Positions 41,987-50,818 of a stretch of DNA of 64,000 bases are shown here, in pieces; position 1 is the first letter of the stretch; every line of letters begins with the position of its first letter. Where the stretch lies: positions 3,690,501 through 3,754,500 of the forward strand of contig NZ_CP136709.1 of assembly GCF_032926325.1 (NCBI RefSeq), written 5' to 3'. The notes under the pieces are model-generated. The model worked only from the letters and a program-made list of their open reading frames with translations. It searched no databases and was not told the origin of the DNA. Source of the stretch: Aestuariibaculum lutulentum. Its GTDB lineage: Bacteria; Bacteroidota; Bacteroidia; Flavobacteriales; Flavobacteriaceae. Made by a program: the position numbers and the translations under genes.

Positions 41987-44677
41987 ATGAAAAGTATTTT
42001 TACACTGCTGTTAAGCCTATGTTGCTTAACATTTTCTTTTGCTCAGCTCAGCGTTTCAGGTACGGTAACAGACAATTCAGGAGAACCTCTTATGGGGGTT
42101 AATATTGTCGTGAAAGGTACCAGTAGCGGGACTACTTCCGATTTTAATGGCGAATTTATTATTGATGTCGATGGTAATGCCATTTTAGTTTTCAGCTCCG
42201 TAGGTTTTGACTCAAAAGAAGTCCCTGTTAACAATCAAACAAAAATAAATGTCATTTTAGAGGAAGGCGTTAGTCTTGACGAAGTTCTTCTGGTGGGCTC
42301 TCGAAGCCCTAAACGGACAGCTACCGACACACCAGTTCCTGTAGATGTTTTAGATGTTTCCGGAATAGCCTCAACTACAGGAAAGGTGGAAGTCAATGAT
42401 ATTTTACAATACGCCGCCCCTTCTTTTAACGCCAGCAAGCAATCAGGATCCGATGGTGCCGATCATATCGTTCCGGCATCCTTACGCGGTTTAGGTCCCG
42501 ACCAAACGCTAGTACTTATTAACGGTAAACGCAGACACCAATCTTCTTTGGTAAACATCTTCGGAACTCGGGGACGCGGTAATTCAGGAACCGATTTAAA
42601 TGCCATTCCTGCCAATGCCATTAAAAGAATTGAAGTTTTAAGAGATGGTGCTTCAGCCCAGTACGGATCTGATGCTATTGCCGGTGTAATTAATATTGTT
42701 CTAAGAGATAATACCGATGGATTCTCTGGCGGAATTACCTATGGCGCTTACAGTACAGCTATAGGCGATGGCTGGGAAGAAGCCACAGGTGAAACCCTAT
42801 ATAATGTAGAAGGCAAAAATCGCTTAGACGGAAAAGATAAAAACTGGGATGGTGAAACTGTAAAAATTGACGCCAATTACGGCTTAGCCTTAACTGATGA
42901 TGGCGGATATATTAACATTACAACCGAATTTCTTTCAAAAGAAAACACCTTAAGACCAGGATTTTCTTGGCGAAAAGGCTACGGTAGTGCGGGTGTTGAT
43001 GGCTTCAATTTTATGATTAATTCATCAATTCCAGTGAATGATAACACCGAAATCTATGCCTTTGGTGGTCGAAATTTTAGAGACACCAACGCCAATGCGT
43101 TTTCAAGAGATTCTTTTGACGATGGCGATAACCGTTCTGTTCCCAGTTTGTACCCCGATGGATTCACTCCAAGAATTACGTCTAATATTACCGATGCCTC
43201 AGTATCCGTTGGTGTAAGACATGAAATGCAAAATGGTTGGAATGTTGATTTTAATAACACCTACGGAAAAAACAACTTTCATTATTTCATAAAAAACAGT
43301 AATAACGCCTCGATGAAAAATGCCTCTCCTGTCGATTTTGATGCGGGTGGCCATTACTTATCACAAAACACAACAGGACTTGACTTTAGTAATTATTATG
43401 ACGATATCTTTTCTGGTGTGAGTTTGGCTTTTGGTTTTGAATACCGAACCGAAAACTTCGGTATATTTTCAGGAGAAATTCCTTCATATGGCTTATATGA
43501 TGAAAATGGTGTAGTCATAACAAATCCAGCACTTCAAACGGTAGCAACAGATGCCAATGGAGACGATTTACCTGGCGGATCTCAGGGTTTTCCGGGTTAC
43601 AGCCCAGCTAACGAAGTAGATCGCAGCAGAACCAATTATGGGATTTATTTAGATTCCGAAGTCAACATCAGTGAAGCCTTTATGCTGGCTGGGGCAGTTA
43701 GATTCGAAACTTATAGCGATTTTGGAAATACTTTTAATGGTAAATTAGCTACCCGATTTAAAATAAGTGAAGATTTTTCGCTTCGTGGATCCATATCTAC
43801 AGGATTCAGAGCGCCTTCGCTAGCACAATTATATTACAACCTTATTTTCACCAATATTGTAGCCGGAGAATCTGTACCTTCCCTTCTATCAGCAAACAAC
43901 AGTACCGTTACCAAAGCCTTTGGTATTGGTCAGCTAAACGAAGAAAAAGCATTTAATGCCAGCTTAGGATTCACCTTTAAAGCAGGTAATTTCACTGCTA
44001 CAGTTGATGCTTATTCCATTACCGTTGATGATCGTATTATCTTAACAGACAACTTTACTGACCAAACCATTTTAGGGCCATTAAAGGTAGATGCTGCGCA
44101 GTTTTTCGCCAACGGTGTTGATACCAGAACCAGTGGAGTTGATATTGTACTAAGTTACGATACTCCAATTGGTAGTGATGGTAATATTAAAGTGGGACTT
44201 ATTGGTAATATAAATGACTTAAAAATTAAAGACATCCATAATGGTGATTTAAATGAGTTTACATTCTTCGGACCATTCTCTCAAGCCTATTTGAAAGCCG
44301 CTGCACCTGATTATAAATTTGGGTTGAATTTAGGCTATGCAACTTCTAAATTTAATGCGAACCTTACCCTTACTCAATTTAGTAAAGTTGAATTACAAGA
44401 CTTTCAATGGGTAGACTCTCCTGCAACAACTCAGGCAGAAGCCGATGCTTTATATGAAGTTGCTACCGATATTTACAAAGCTTCCATAGTCTTAGATTTA
44501 AGTGTTGGTTACGATCTTTCTGAAAAGCTTAAAATAAGTATTGGAGCCAACAATTTATTAAACAAATATCCAACACCTCAATTTGATGGCTGGACAGATC
44601 AGGGTGGTTTAGCCGATTCTGTTCAAATGGGTTCAGACGGAACTTATCTTTTTGGAAGATTGAGCTTTAAATTGTAA
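41987..44677 (+). CDS. TonB-dependent receptor with carboxypeptidase-regulatory domain
   Basis: From the ATG at 41987 the product is 896 residues with a signal peptide (MKSIFTLLLSLCCLTFSFAQ). A carboxypeptidase-regulatory-like domain (about 22-105: VSGTVTDNSGEPLMGVNIVVKG), a plug (about 120-245: RGLGPDQTLVLINGKRRHQSS ... VLRDGASAQYGSDAIAGVINI) and a 22-strand barrel follow, ending in Phe-Lys-Leu. It is a classic TBDT rather than a SusC: no SusD partner adjoins. The substrate may be a siderophore, cobalamin or a peptide; the divergent PepSY gene favours iron. An upstream TTG frame extension is rejected. Confidence 0.95.
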   Translation: MKSIFTLLLSLCCLTFSFAQLSVSGTVTDNSGEPLMGVNIVVKGTSSGTTSDFNGEFIIDVDGNAILVFSSVGFDSKEVPVNNQTKINVILEEGVSLDEVLLVGSRSPKRTATDTPVPVDVLDVSGIASTTGKVEVNDILQYAAPSFNASKQSGSDGADHIVPASLRGLGPDQTLVLINGKRRHQSSLVNIFGTRGRGNSGTDLNAIPANAIKRIEVLRDGASAQYGSDAIAGVINIVLRDNTDGFSGGITYGAYSTAIGDGWEEATGETLYNVEGKNRLDGKDKNWDGETVKIDANYGLALTDDGGYINITTEFLSKENTLRPGFSWRKGYGSAGVDGFNFMINSSIPVNDNTEIYAFGGRNFRDTNANAFSRDSFDDGDNRSVPSLYPDGFTPRITSNITDASVSVGVRHEMQNGWNVDFNNTYGKNNFHYFIKNSNNASMKNASPVDFDAGGHYLSQNTTGLDFSNYYDDIFSGVSLAFGFEYRTENFGIFSGEIPSYGLYDENGVVITNPALQTVATDANGDDLPGGSQGFPGYSPANEVDRSRTNYGIYLDSEVNISEAFMLAGAVRFETYSDFGNTFNGKLATRFKISEDFSLRGSISTGFRAPSLAQLYYNLIFTNIVAGESVPSLLSANNSTVTKAFGIGQLNEEKAFNASLGFTFKAGNFTATVDAYSITVDDRIILTDNFTDQTILGPLKVDAAQFFANGVDTRTSGVDIVLSYDTPIGSDGNIKVGLIGNINDLKIKDIHNGDLNEFTFFGPFSQAYLKAAAPDYKFGLNLGYATSKFNANLTLTQFSKVELQDFQWVDSPATTQAEADALYEVATDIYKASIVLDLSVGYDLSEKLKISIGANNLLNKYPTPQFDGWTDQGGLADSVQMGSDGTYLFGRLSFKL

Positions 44678-44697
44678 ACACAACCATACAACATAAA

Positions 44698-44725
44698 AAA
44701 ACCCAAGCTTTAAAGCTTGGGTTTT
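44698..44725. terminator. Bidirectional terminator
   Basis: Perfect palindrome AAAACCCAAGCTTT / AAAGCTTGGGTTTT between the TonB receptor and the ferredoxin gene. Confidence 0.88.
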
Positions 44726-44748
44726 CTATTTATAAAAATCTCTTTCGA

Positions 44749-45102
44749 TTAATCTTCCGGGTGCATAAAGCGTTGCTTAGCTAAAAGCTCCTCTTCAGTT
44801 TCAACATGATCATCATCAGGCACACAACAATCTACCGGGCATACGGCAGCACATTGTGGCTCATCATGAAACCCTTTACACTCTGTACATTTATCTGGTA
44901 CAATATAGTAAATTTCATCACTTATTGGTTCTTGTGCGTCATCCGCATCAACCTCTGTACCGTTAGTTAATACTACTGTTCCTGTTAAACTTGTTCCGTC
45001 TTTGTAACGCCAATCGTCTGCACCTTCATAAATTGCAGTATTTGGACATTCCGGCTCACAAGCTCCACAGTTAATACATTCATCAGTTATTATAATAGCC
45101 AT
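44749..45102 (-). CDS. Dicluster 4Fe-4S ferredoxin
   Basis: A 117-residue protein with two cluster-binding motifs: CINCGACEPECP near the N-terminus (8-19) and CTECKGFHDEPQCAAVCP in the C-terminal half. A 40-residue acidic insert lies between them. A further Cys pair follows the second motif (DCC). The layout is that of the Bacteroidetes 2x[4Fe-4S] or 7Fe ferredoxins that carry electrons for oxidoreductases. The insert between clusters makes it longer than clostridial ferredoxins. It is divergent from the LuxC-like reductase gene. Confidence 0.94.
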   Translation of the reverse strand: MAIIITDECINCGACEPECPNTAIYEGADDWRYKDGTSLTGTVVLTNGTEVDADDAQEPISDEIYYIVPDKCTECKGFHDEPQCAAVCPVDCCVPDDDHVETEEELLAKQRFMHPED

Positions 45103-45230
45103 AACTTTCTCTAGTTCAATTAAATTTTAATGTTTCAAAATGTAAAAAAACTTGCTCAATAAACTTTTAAACATCAGTTTTTAATCCTCAAATAATTGGT
45201 GATTAAAAAACCTGATTCATTACATTTTTC

Positions 45231-45238
45231 TAACTTTG
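45231..45238 (+). promoter_or_regulatory. -7 promoter element TAACTTTG for the acyl-CoA reductase gene
   Basis: Exact consensus followed by CA, 43 bases before the ATG at 45282. No -33 box at proper spacing. Confidence 0.5.
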
Positions 45239-45281
45239 CAAAGCAAAAATAACGCCAAAACTATTCATAACCAAATTCAGA

Positions 45282-46340
45282 ATGAATTTACAGCAAAGAA
45301 TTAATGCTTTTGTAAAATTAGGAGATTTTATACGTCAATTTTCTAACGATACAATCGAAAAACAAGATACTGTTGAATTGAACGACATGTTTTTCGACGG
45401 ATTTAAACATCAATTAAAATTAGCCGAAGAACACAATGGTTGGTTTACGCCTGAAAACATCAGGTTTTCCTTAAAAGGCTGGAGCGATTCACTAACTCCT
45501 GAAAAACTAAATACCTGGCTTAAACCTTATAAAATAGAAGATGGTTCTCAAAAGCAAGTAGCCATTATTATGGCGGGAAATATTCCGTTAGTAGGATTTC
45601 ACGACTTTATTTCGGTTTTAATTACTGGTCATAAAGTATTAGTAAAGCAATCCAGCAACGACAAACACCTGCTTCCTTATTTGTCAAAATATTTAGAATT
45701 CGTTGAACCTGATTTCAAAGGTTTAATCTCTTTCACAGAAGAAAAGGTTGAAAATTTCGATGCGGTTATTGCTACCGGAAGCAATAATACAGCGCGATAC
45801 TTTGAATACTATTTTAAAGACAAACCGTCTATTATTCGCAACAATCGTAATTCTGTTGCCGTACTAACTGGAAATGAAACTGAGGAGGAACTTAAGAGCT
45901 TAAGTGAAGACATTTTTAGATATTATGGATTAGGCTGCAGAAATGTATCAAAACTATTCATCCCAAAAGGTTATGATTTTGATGCCTTTTTTAATGCCAT
46001 GTACAACTGGCATCCCATTATAGAAAAGGCAAAATACGCTAATAATTATGACTATAATAAAGCCGTGTATTTGATGAGTGAGTTTGATATGCTTGAAAAT
46101 GGTTTTTTAATGATTAAAGAAGACCAAAGTTATGCTTCGCCAATTGCTACGGTCTTTTATGAATATTACGAGAGTCTGGAACAATTGAAGGAAAAATTAG
46201 AAGCCGACGAAAAGCAAATTCAATGTATTGTTGCTAAAGGATTCAGTGAAAACGAAATTGCTTTTGGAGCGACTCAAAAACCGGAACTTTGGGATTATGC
46301 GGATAGTGTCGATTCTGTTGAATTTTTATTATCAATTTAA
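45282..46340 (+). CDS. LuxC-like acyl-CoA reductase family protein
   Basis: A 352-residue protein of the ALDH-like fold. Typical segments: VAIIMAGNIPLVGFHDFISVLITGHKVLVKQSSND (cofactor-binding loop, about 90-125), VIATGSNNTARYFEYYF, RNNRNSVAVLTGNE, and the Cys in YYGLGCRNVSKLFIP (about 227), where LuxC has its nucleophile. Members reduce acyl-CoA or acyl groups with NADPH. Similar genes lie beside serC in many Flavobacteriia, so conservation of the neighbourhood is likely. The substrate is not known. Confidence 0.85.
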   Translation: MNLQQRINAFVKLGDFIRQFSNDTIEKQDTVELNDMFFDGFKHQLKLAEEHNGWFTPENIRFSLKGWSDSLTPEKLNTWLKPYKIEDGSQKQVAIIMAGNIPLVGFHDFISVLITGHKVLVKQSSNDKHLLPYLSKYLEFVEPDFKGLISFTEEKVENFDAVIATGSNNTARYFEYYFKDKPSIIRNNRNSVAVLTGNETEEELKSLSEDIFRYYGLGCRNVSKLFIPKGYDFDAFFNAMYNWHPIIEKAKYANNYDYNKAVYLMSEFDMLENGFLMIKEDQSYASPIATVFYEYYESLEQLKEKLEADEKQIQCIVAKGFSENEIAFGATQKPELWDYADSVDSVEFLLSI

Positions 46341-46424
46341 TGAAAAAATTATTGAATTTTCAGTAGTAAATCATCAATTAATTAGCAACTTTGTATCCTT
46401 AAAATCAACAACTCTACAACAGAA

Positions 46425-47489
46425 ATGAAAAAACATAATTTTAGTGCTGGACCAAGCATTTTACCACAAGAAGTGTTGCAAAAGGCTGCCAAAGCCGTAA
46501 TTGATTATAATAACGAAGGTTTATCTTTAATTGAAATGTCTCATAGAAGTAAAGCTTTTATTGACATTATGGAACACTCAAGAGCCTTAGTTTTAGAATT
46601 ATTAGGCTTAGAAGGTAAAGGGTATCAAGTACTATTTTTACAAGGTGGTGCAAGTTTACAGTTTTTAATGACTGCAATGAATCTTTTAGAGAAAAAAGCG
46701 GGTTATGTAAATACTGGTGCTTGGAGTGAAAAGGCTATTAAAGAAGCTCAAAAAATTGGTGACATTATCGAAGTTGTATCTTCTAAAGATGCTAACTTTA
46801 ACTATATTCCAAAAGGATACAACGTTCCTTCAGATTTAGATTATTTACACTTAACGTCTAACAATACCATTTTTGGTACACAAATTAAATCGTTCCCTAC
46901 TACAAATGTGCCTTTAGTATGCGATATGAGTAGTGATATTTTCTCTCGTGTATTAGACTTTACTCAATTCGATTTAATCTATGCCGGAGCTCAAAAAAAT
47001 ATGGGGCCTGCAGGAACAACTTTAGTCGTTGTTAAAGAAGATCTTTTAGGAAAAGTATCTCGTAATATTCCAGCTATTTTAGATTATCAAAAACACATTG
47101 GAGCTGATAGTATGCTTAACACCCCTCCTGTTTTTGCCGTTTATACATCTATGTTAACTTTAGAGTGGCTTAAAAATGAAGGTGGTATTGCTGCTATTGA
47201 AGAAGCTAACGAGAAGAAAGCTACATTAATGTATTCTGAAATAGATCTTAATCCTTTATTTAAAGGTTTCGCTGCTGTAGAAGATCGTTCGCCTATGAAC
47301 GCTACTTTTAACCTGGTAAACGAAGATTTAAAAGAAACTTTCGATGCTATGCTTAAAGAAGCTGGTATTAGCGGCGTTAATGGTCACCGTAGTGTTGGAG
47401 GTTACAGAGCTTCTATGTACAACGCTTTACCTATCGAGAGTGTTCAGGCTCTTGTTGAAGTAATGAGTGAATTAGAAAACAAAGCTTAA
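46425..47489 (+). CDS. serC: Phosphoserine aminotransferase
   Basis: A 354-residue PLP enzyme (class V fold) that converts phosphohydroxypyruvate and Glu to phosphoserine. Signature: FSAGPSILPQEVLQKA at the start, SLIEMSHRSKAF, FLQGGASLQFLM, the PLP Lys in YAGAQKNMGPAGTT (about 193-206), and GHRSVGGYRASMYNALP at the C-terminus. It is followed by the serA-like dehydrogenase (80 bases), with which it covers the first two steps of serine synthesis. Confidence 0.97.
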   Translation: MKKHNFSAGPSILPQEVLQKAAKAVIDYNNEGLSLIEMSHRSKAFIDIMEHSRALVLELLGLEGKGYQVLFLQGGASLQFLMTAMNLLEKKAGYVNTGAWSEKAIKEAQKIGDIIEVVSSKDANFNYIPKGYNVPSDLDYLHLTSNNTIFGTQIKSFPTTNVPLVCDMSSDIFSRVLDFTQFDLIYAGAQKNMGPAGTTLVVVKEDLLGKVSRNIPAILDYQKHIGADSMLNTPPVFAVYTSMLTLEWLKNEGGIAAIEEANEKKATLMYSEIDLNPLFKGFAAVEDRSPMNATFNLVNEDLKETFDAMLKEAGISGVNGHRSVGGYRASMYNALPIESVQALVEVMSELENKA

Positions 47490-47569
47490 GTTTTAAATAA
47501 ACACCGACTAACAATTAATAAACCGAACAATTAAGGTTTCCGATTGTAAGGAAACAAAAAATAAATAAA

Positions 47570-48520
47570 ATGAAAGTATTAGCAAACGACGGTATTTCAA
47601 ACAGTGGTATTGAAGCTCTTGAAAAAGGAGGTTTTGAAGTAATTACTACTACCGTAGCTCAAGAACAGTTAATAAACTATATTAACGAAAAAGAAATTAG
47701 TGTTTTATTAGTACGTAGTGCTACAACAGTACGTAAAGACCTTATTGATGCTTGTCCAAGTATTAAAATTATTGGTCGTGGCGGTGTTGGTATGGATAAT
47801 ATTGATGTAGAATACGCTAAAGGAAAAGGTATTTCTGTAATCAATACACCTGCGTCTTCATCTCACTCTGTAGCAGAATTAGTATTTGCACATTTCTATG
47901 GTTTAGCACGTTTCTTACACAACTCTAACAGAGAAATGCCTCTTGAAGGAGACACTAAGTTTAAAGCGCTAAAAAAAGCCTATGGTAAAGGTGTTGAGTT
48001 AAAAGGTAAAACATTAGGTGTTTTAGGTTTCGGTCGTATTGGTCAGGCAACTGCAAAAGTAGCTTTAGGAGCTGGAATGAAAGTAATCGCTTTCGATCCG
48101 TTCCTGGAAAAAGCGAACTTAGAATTAGAGTTTTTCGACGGACAAAAAGTAAACTTCGAAATCAATACAATTTCTAAGGAAGACGTTTTAAAACAAGCCG
48201 ATTTCATTACTTTACACGTACCTTCTCAAAAAGAATACGTTATTGGTGCTCCAGAATTCGAATTAATGAAAGATGGTGTATTTATTGCTAATGCTGCTCG
48301 TGGTGGTGTGGTTGATGAAATTGCTTTAGTAAACGCTATAGAATCTGGTAAAGTTGCTGGTGCTGCTTTAGACGTTTTTGAAAAAGAACCAACTCCGGAA
48401 ATTCAGTTATTAATGAATGCTTCTTTATCGTTAACTCCTCATACAGGTGCAGCGACTAGCGAAGCGCAAGATAGAATTGGAACTGAGTTAGCTGAGCAAA
48501 TCATCAGTATTCTTGGTTAA
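47570..48520 (+). CDS. serA: D-3-phosphoglycerate dehydrogenase (short, no ACT domain)
   Basis: A 316-residue D-2-hydroxyacid dehydrogenase. It has a Rossmann motif VLGFGRIGQATAKVALGAGM (about 151-170), the catalytic Arg in ANAARGGVVDE, Glu in FEKEP and His in LTPHTGAAT. It lacks the C-terminal ACT regulatory domain, so serine feedback may be absent. The role in serine synthesis is inferred from the serC neighbour. A small GTTTCC/GGAAAC hairpin lies in the leader (47536-47555). It ends in a strong terminator. Confidence 0.92.
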   Translation: MKVLANDGISNSGIEALEKGGFEVITTTVAQEQLINYINEKEISVLLVRSATTVRKDLIDACPSIKIIGRGGVGMDNIDVEYAKGKGISVINTPASSSHSVAELVFAHFYGLARFLHNSNREMPLEGDTKFKALKKAYGKGVELKGKTLGVLGFGRIGQATAKVALGAGMKVIAFDPFLEKANLELEFFDGQKVNFEINTISKEDVLKQADFITLHVPSQKEYVIGAPEFELMKDGVFIANAARGGVVDEIALVNAIESGKVAGAALDVFEKEPTPEIQLLMNASLSLTPHTGAATSEAQDRIGTELAEQIISILG

Positions 48521-48549
48521 AATTTAATGTGACCTTTAGGTTATATCTG

Positions 48550-48581
48550 AGTCCTATACATATGTATGGGACTTTTTTTTG
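48550..48581 (+). terminator. Terminator after serA
   Basis: Stem AGTCC-TATACAT / ATGTATG-GGACT followed by eight T, 30 bases after the serA stop. Confidence 0.85.
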
Positions 48582-48624
48582 TACCTTCAAAAACCAAATA
48601 ACTATTAATATTAAAATTAAAAAC

Positions 48625-49263
48625 ATGTCAGGTATTTTAGACTTACTAAACAGCGATATAGGTAAAACGATTATTAACGGTGTCTCAAACCAAACCAATC
48701 AGTCAGAAAGTAAAACACAAGACGTTTTAACTATGGCTCTACCGGTTTTAATGCAAGCTATGAAACGTAATGCTTCTACTCCACAAGGTGCAGAAGGTTT
48801 ATTAGGTGCTTTAAACAGTGGAAAACACGACGGTAGTATTTTAGATAATCTGGGCGATTTGTTTAAAGGTGGCGTAGACGACAATATCATTCAGGATGGA
48901 GGAAAAATTTTAAGCCACGTGTTAGGCAACAAGCAACAAACTGTGGAAAATGCATTAGGTGCTAAAGCCGGAATTGATGCAAGTTCGGTTGCACAAATAT
49001 TAAAAGTAGCTGCTCCTATTTTAATGGGCATGTTGGGTAATCAAGCGAAAAAACAAAACGTTAATAATTCAAGTGGTTTAGACAGCCTATTAGGCGGATT
49101 AATTGGAGGAAATTCTGCTGAAAGTGAGCAAAGTTTTCTAACGACTATTTTAGATGCCGATGGTGACGGAAGTGTGATTGACGATGTTGCTGGTATGATT
49201 TTAGGTGGTGACAAAAAGAAAGGTGGTCTTGGCGGCATGCTTGGCGGGCTTTTCGGAAAATAA
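48625..49263 (+). CDS. DUF937 protein with EF-hand-like loop and Gly-rich tail
   Basis: From the ATG at 48625 it is 212 residues; an upstream TTG frame would run through the serA terminator. A DUF937 helical domain covers the first 160 residues (SDIGKTIINGVSNQ ... LTMALPVLMQAMKRN). Near the end a loop DADGDGSVIDD has the Asp pattern of an EF-hand or dockerin but Val where the last acidic ligand would stand. The tail GGDKKKGGLGGMLGGLFGK is Gly-rich. There is no signal peptide. DUF937 has no settled function. Confidence 0.85.
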   Translation: MSGILDLLNSDIGKTIINGVSNQTNQSESKTQDVLTMALPVLMQAMKRNASTPQGAEGLLGALNSGKHDGSILDNLGDLFKGGVDDNIIQDGGKILSHVLGNKQQTVENALGAKAGIDASSVAQILKVAAPILMGMLGNQAKKQNVNNSSGLDSLLGGLIGGNSAESEQSFLTTILDADGDGSVIDDVAGMILGGDKKKGGLGGMLGGLFGK

Positions 49264-49288
49264 TAAATAGCCATTTCTCATTGAAAAT

Positions 49289-49326
49289 AAAAAATGCCAG
49301 ATAAAATATTCTGGCATTTTTTATTT
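49289..49326 (+). terminator. Terminator after the DUF937 gene
   Basis: Stem AAAATGCCAGA / TCTGGCATTTT around an AT-rich loop, then TTTATTTT. Confidence 0.85.
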
Positions 49327-49423
49327 TGTTAAAACCTGAAACTATAGCTATTTAAATTTTCAGTTTTTGTAATTTTAATGAAAGAATTCAGACTATTACA
49401 CAAACGGTAACAATTAACATCTT

Positions 49424-49864
49424 ATGAGAATACTAGTATACATACTGCTTACTTTTGGATTCATTATTGGATGTAATACTTCAAAACCTGCTGCGACTGC
49501 AAATACCAATGAACAATTGGATGCGACGAAACTCAGCGATACCGTTACCATAGCCAATGACGATTTAGAATATGAAATTATCATAATTGAACCAGGTTTT
49601 AATTTCTGGTTAGCCAGCAGAGCAAAACCGGAAGGCTTCTATTCTCAAGAATATTTAGAAAACAGAAATCGTATTTACGTTACCGAATGGAATAGCAGAG
49701 TCATACAACCTCAACGCTATAATCCCAATTTATACGAAATGCAAATCGACTACCAACCTCAAATCGATTACGGTTATGATGTAAATTACAAACTCTATAA
49801 TTATTTCATCTATTTTCAATTAACCTACAAGCAACAATTAGCAGGTTTTGTTCCCAGAATTTAA
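49424..49864 (+). CDS. DUF6146-like lipoprotein
   Basis: A 146-residue lipoprotein (lipobox Cys17, GFIIGC). The mature part has a Thr/Asn linker (about 18-45) and a conserved C-terminal domain with many aromatic residues: IIEPGFNFWLASRAKPEGFYSQEYLENRNRIYVTEWN and YNYFIYFQLTYKQQ. I recognise this as the short lipoprotein family named DUF6146 in Bacteroidetes; function not known. It stands first in the run that ends with a TonB receptor (34 bases to the next gene). Confidence 0.75.
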   Translation: MRILVYILLTFGFIIGCNTSKPAATANTNEQLDATKLSDTVTIANDDLEYEIIIIEPGFNFWLASRAKPEGFYSQEYLENRNRIYVTEWNSRVIQPQRYNPNLYEMQIDYQPQIDYGYDVNYKLYNYFIYFQLTYKQQLAGFVPRI

Positions 49865-49897
49865 ATGCTTTAACTACATTTGTTGTACAAGACTTTT

Positions 49898-50395
49898 ATG
49901 GTGCAAAAATTTAAAGAACGTTGGCAAATACAACATAACTGGCAGCTCCTCTTCCCTGTTTTAGGAGTTCTTATTCTGGCGTATTCGGCGTTTAAATTAT
50001 CTTATATTTTCATTAAAGAATCTCATATTATCTTCAATATTTTATTGAGCGTGGTTATTTATTTTCTACTTGTAAAGTTTGTGCTCTTTACATTTAAAAA
50101 ACTGGAAAATAAATGGAAAATAAATTACCGTTGGGAATTTATTCGAATTTATATTGTTTTTGCTGTTACCGGGTCGTCTTCCTTATATGTCAGCAAACCC
50201 TTAATGAAACTTATTGGAATCACTAAAGAAAATCTGGGTTCAGTTCTTTATTGGATACTTTATATCATCATCGGATTAATTTTTTATCAGATTTTATTAG
50301 TTTCTATCGGTTGGATTTTTGGTCAATTCGACTTTTTTTGGACCTTTGTAAAAAAATTATTGAAACGTATCGGGTTTAAGCGTTTTTTAAGCTAG
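49898..50395 (+). CDS. DUF6787-like four-helix membrane protein
   Basis: The ATG at 49898 gives 165 residues; an in-frame TTG 18 bases earlier is less likely. Four hydrophobic helices appear, with repeated cytoplasmic motifs KxRWQIxxNWQL and KWKINYRWEFIRIYIVFAVTGSSS, so the protein looks like a tandem of two related helix pairs. I recall this pattern as a conserved Flavobacteriia membrane family (DUF6787). Its TAG stop overlaps the GTG start of the following gene (TAGTG). Confidence 0.7.
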   Translation: MVQKFKERWQIQHNWQLLFPVLGVLILAYSAFKLSYIFIKESHIIFNILLSVVIYFLLVKFVLFTFKKLENKWKINYRWEFIRIYIVFAVTGSSSLYVSKPLMKLIGITKENLGSVLYWILYIIIGLIFYQILLVSIGWIFGQFDFFWTFVKKLLKRIGFKRFLS

Positions 50396-50730
50396 TGGAA
50401 CAAAAAGTTAGAGCAAATATTATTTTTAAAACCATGGCATTGCTTTTGGCTATTTCGCTATTGAAGCCTGCTGTATTTGAGTTCGCTCATCTTTTTGCAC
50501 ATCATGAACACGATATTTGTAAAGGTGAAAAAACAACCCACCTTCACAAACTGGATACCGATTGTGACTTTTACAAGTATAAAGTTCACCATCAATACAC
50601 ATTTAATCTTTTTGAGTACACTATTTTTACTCCAAAAGAACAATCACCAGAAATTGTTTCTCAATACCATTTTCTAAGTGATTACCAACGCTTACAAACC
50701 GCTTTACGTGGTCCTCCTGCCCTTATTTAA
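50395..50730 (+). CDS. Small His/Cys-rich exported protein upstream of a TonB receptor
   Basis: A 111-residue protein with a GTG start that overlaps the stop of the gene before. The N-terminal hydrophobic segment (about 10-30) is a signal or anchor. The mature part is rich in potential metal ligands: HLFAHHEHDICKGEKTTHLHKL, DCDFYKYKVHHQ. The next gene, 88 bases on, encodes a TonB receptor with a His-rich loop, so a role in handling zinc, copper, nickel or cobalt outside the inner membrane is plausible. I do not recognise a named family. Confidence 0.75.
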   Translation: MEQKVRANIIFKTMALLLAISLLKPAVFEFAHLFAHHEHDICKGEKTTHLHKLDTDCDFYKYKVHHQYTFNLFEYTIFTPKEQSPEIVSQYHFLSDYQRLQTALRGPPALI

Positions 50731-50818
50731 TAATGAACCTAACACACTAACAAAGAAATTAGTGTCAACATATTATTAAATTACAAAAGCCTTAATTGGT
50801 TTTTAAAACATACTTTAC

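Noticed and set aside
48529..48624. Upstream extension of the DUF937 frame
   Set aside because: It passes through the serA terminator hairpin and T tract, so it cannot be the normal start.
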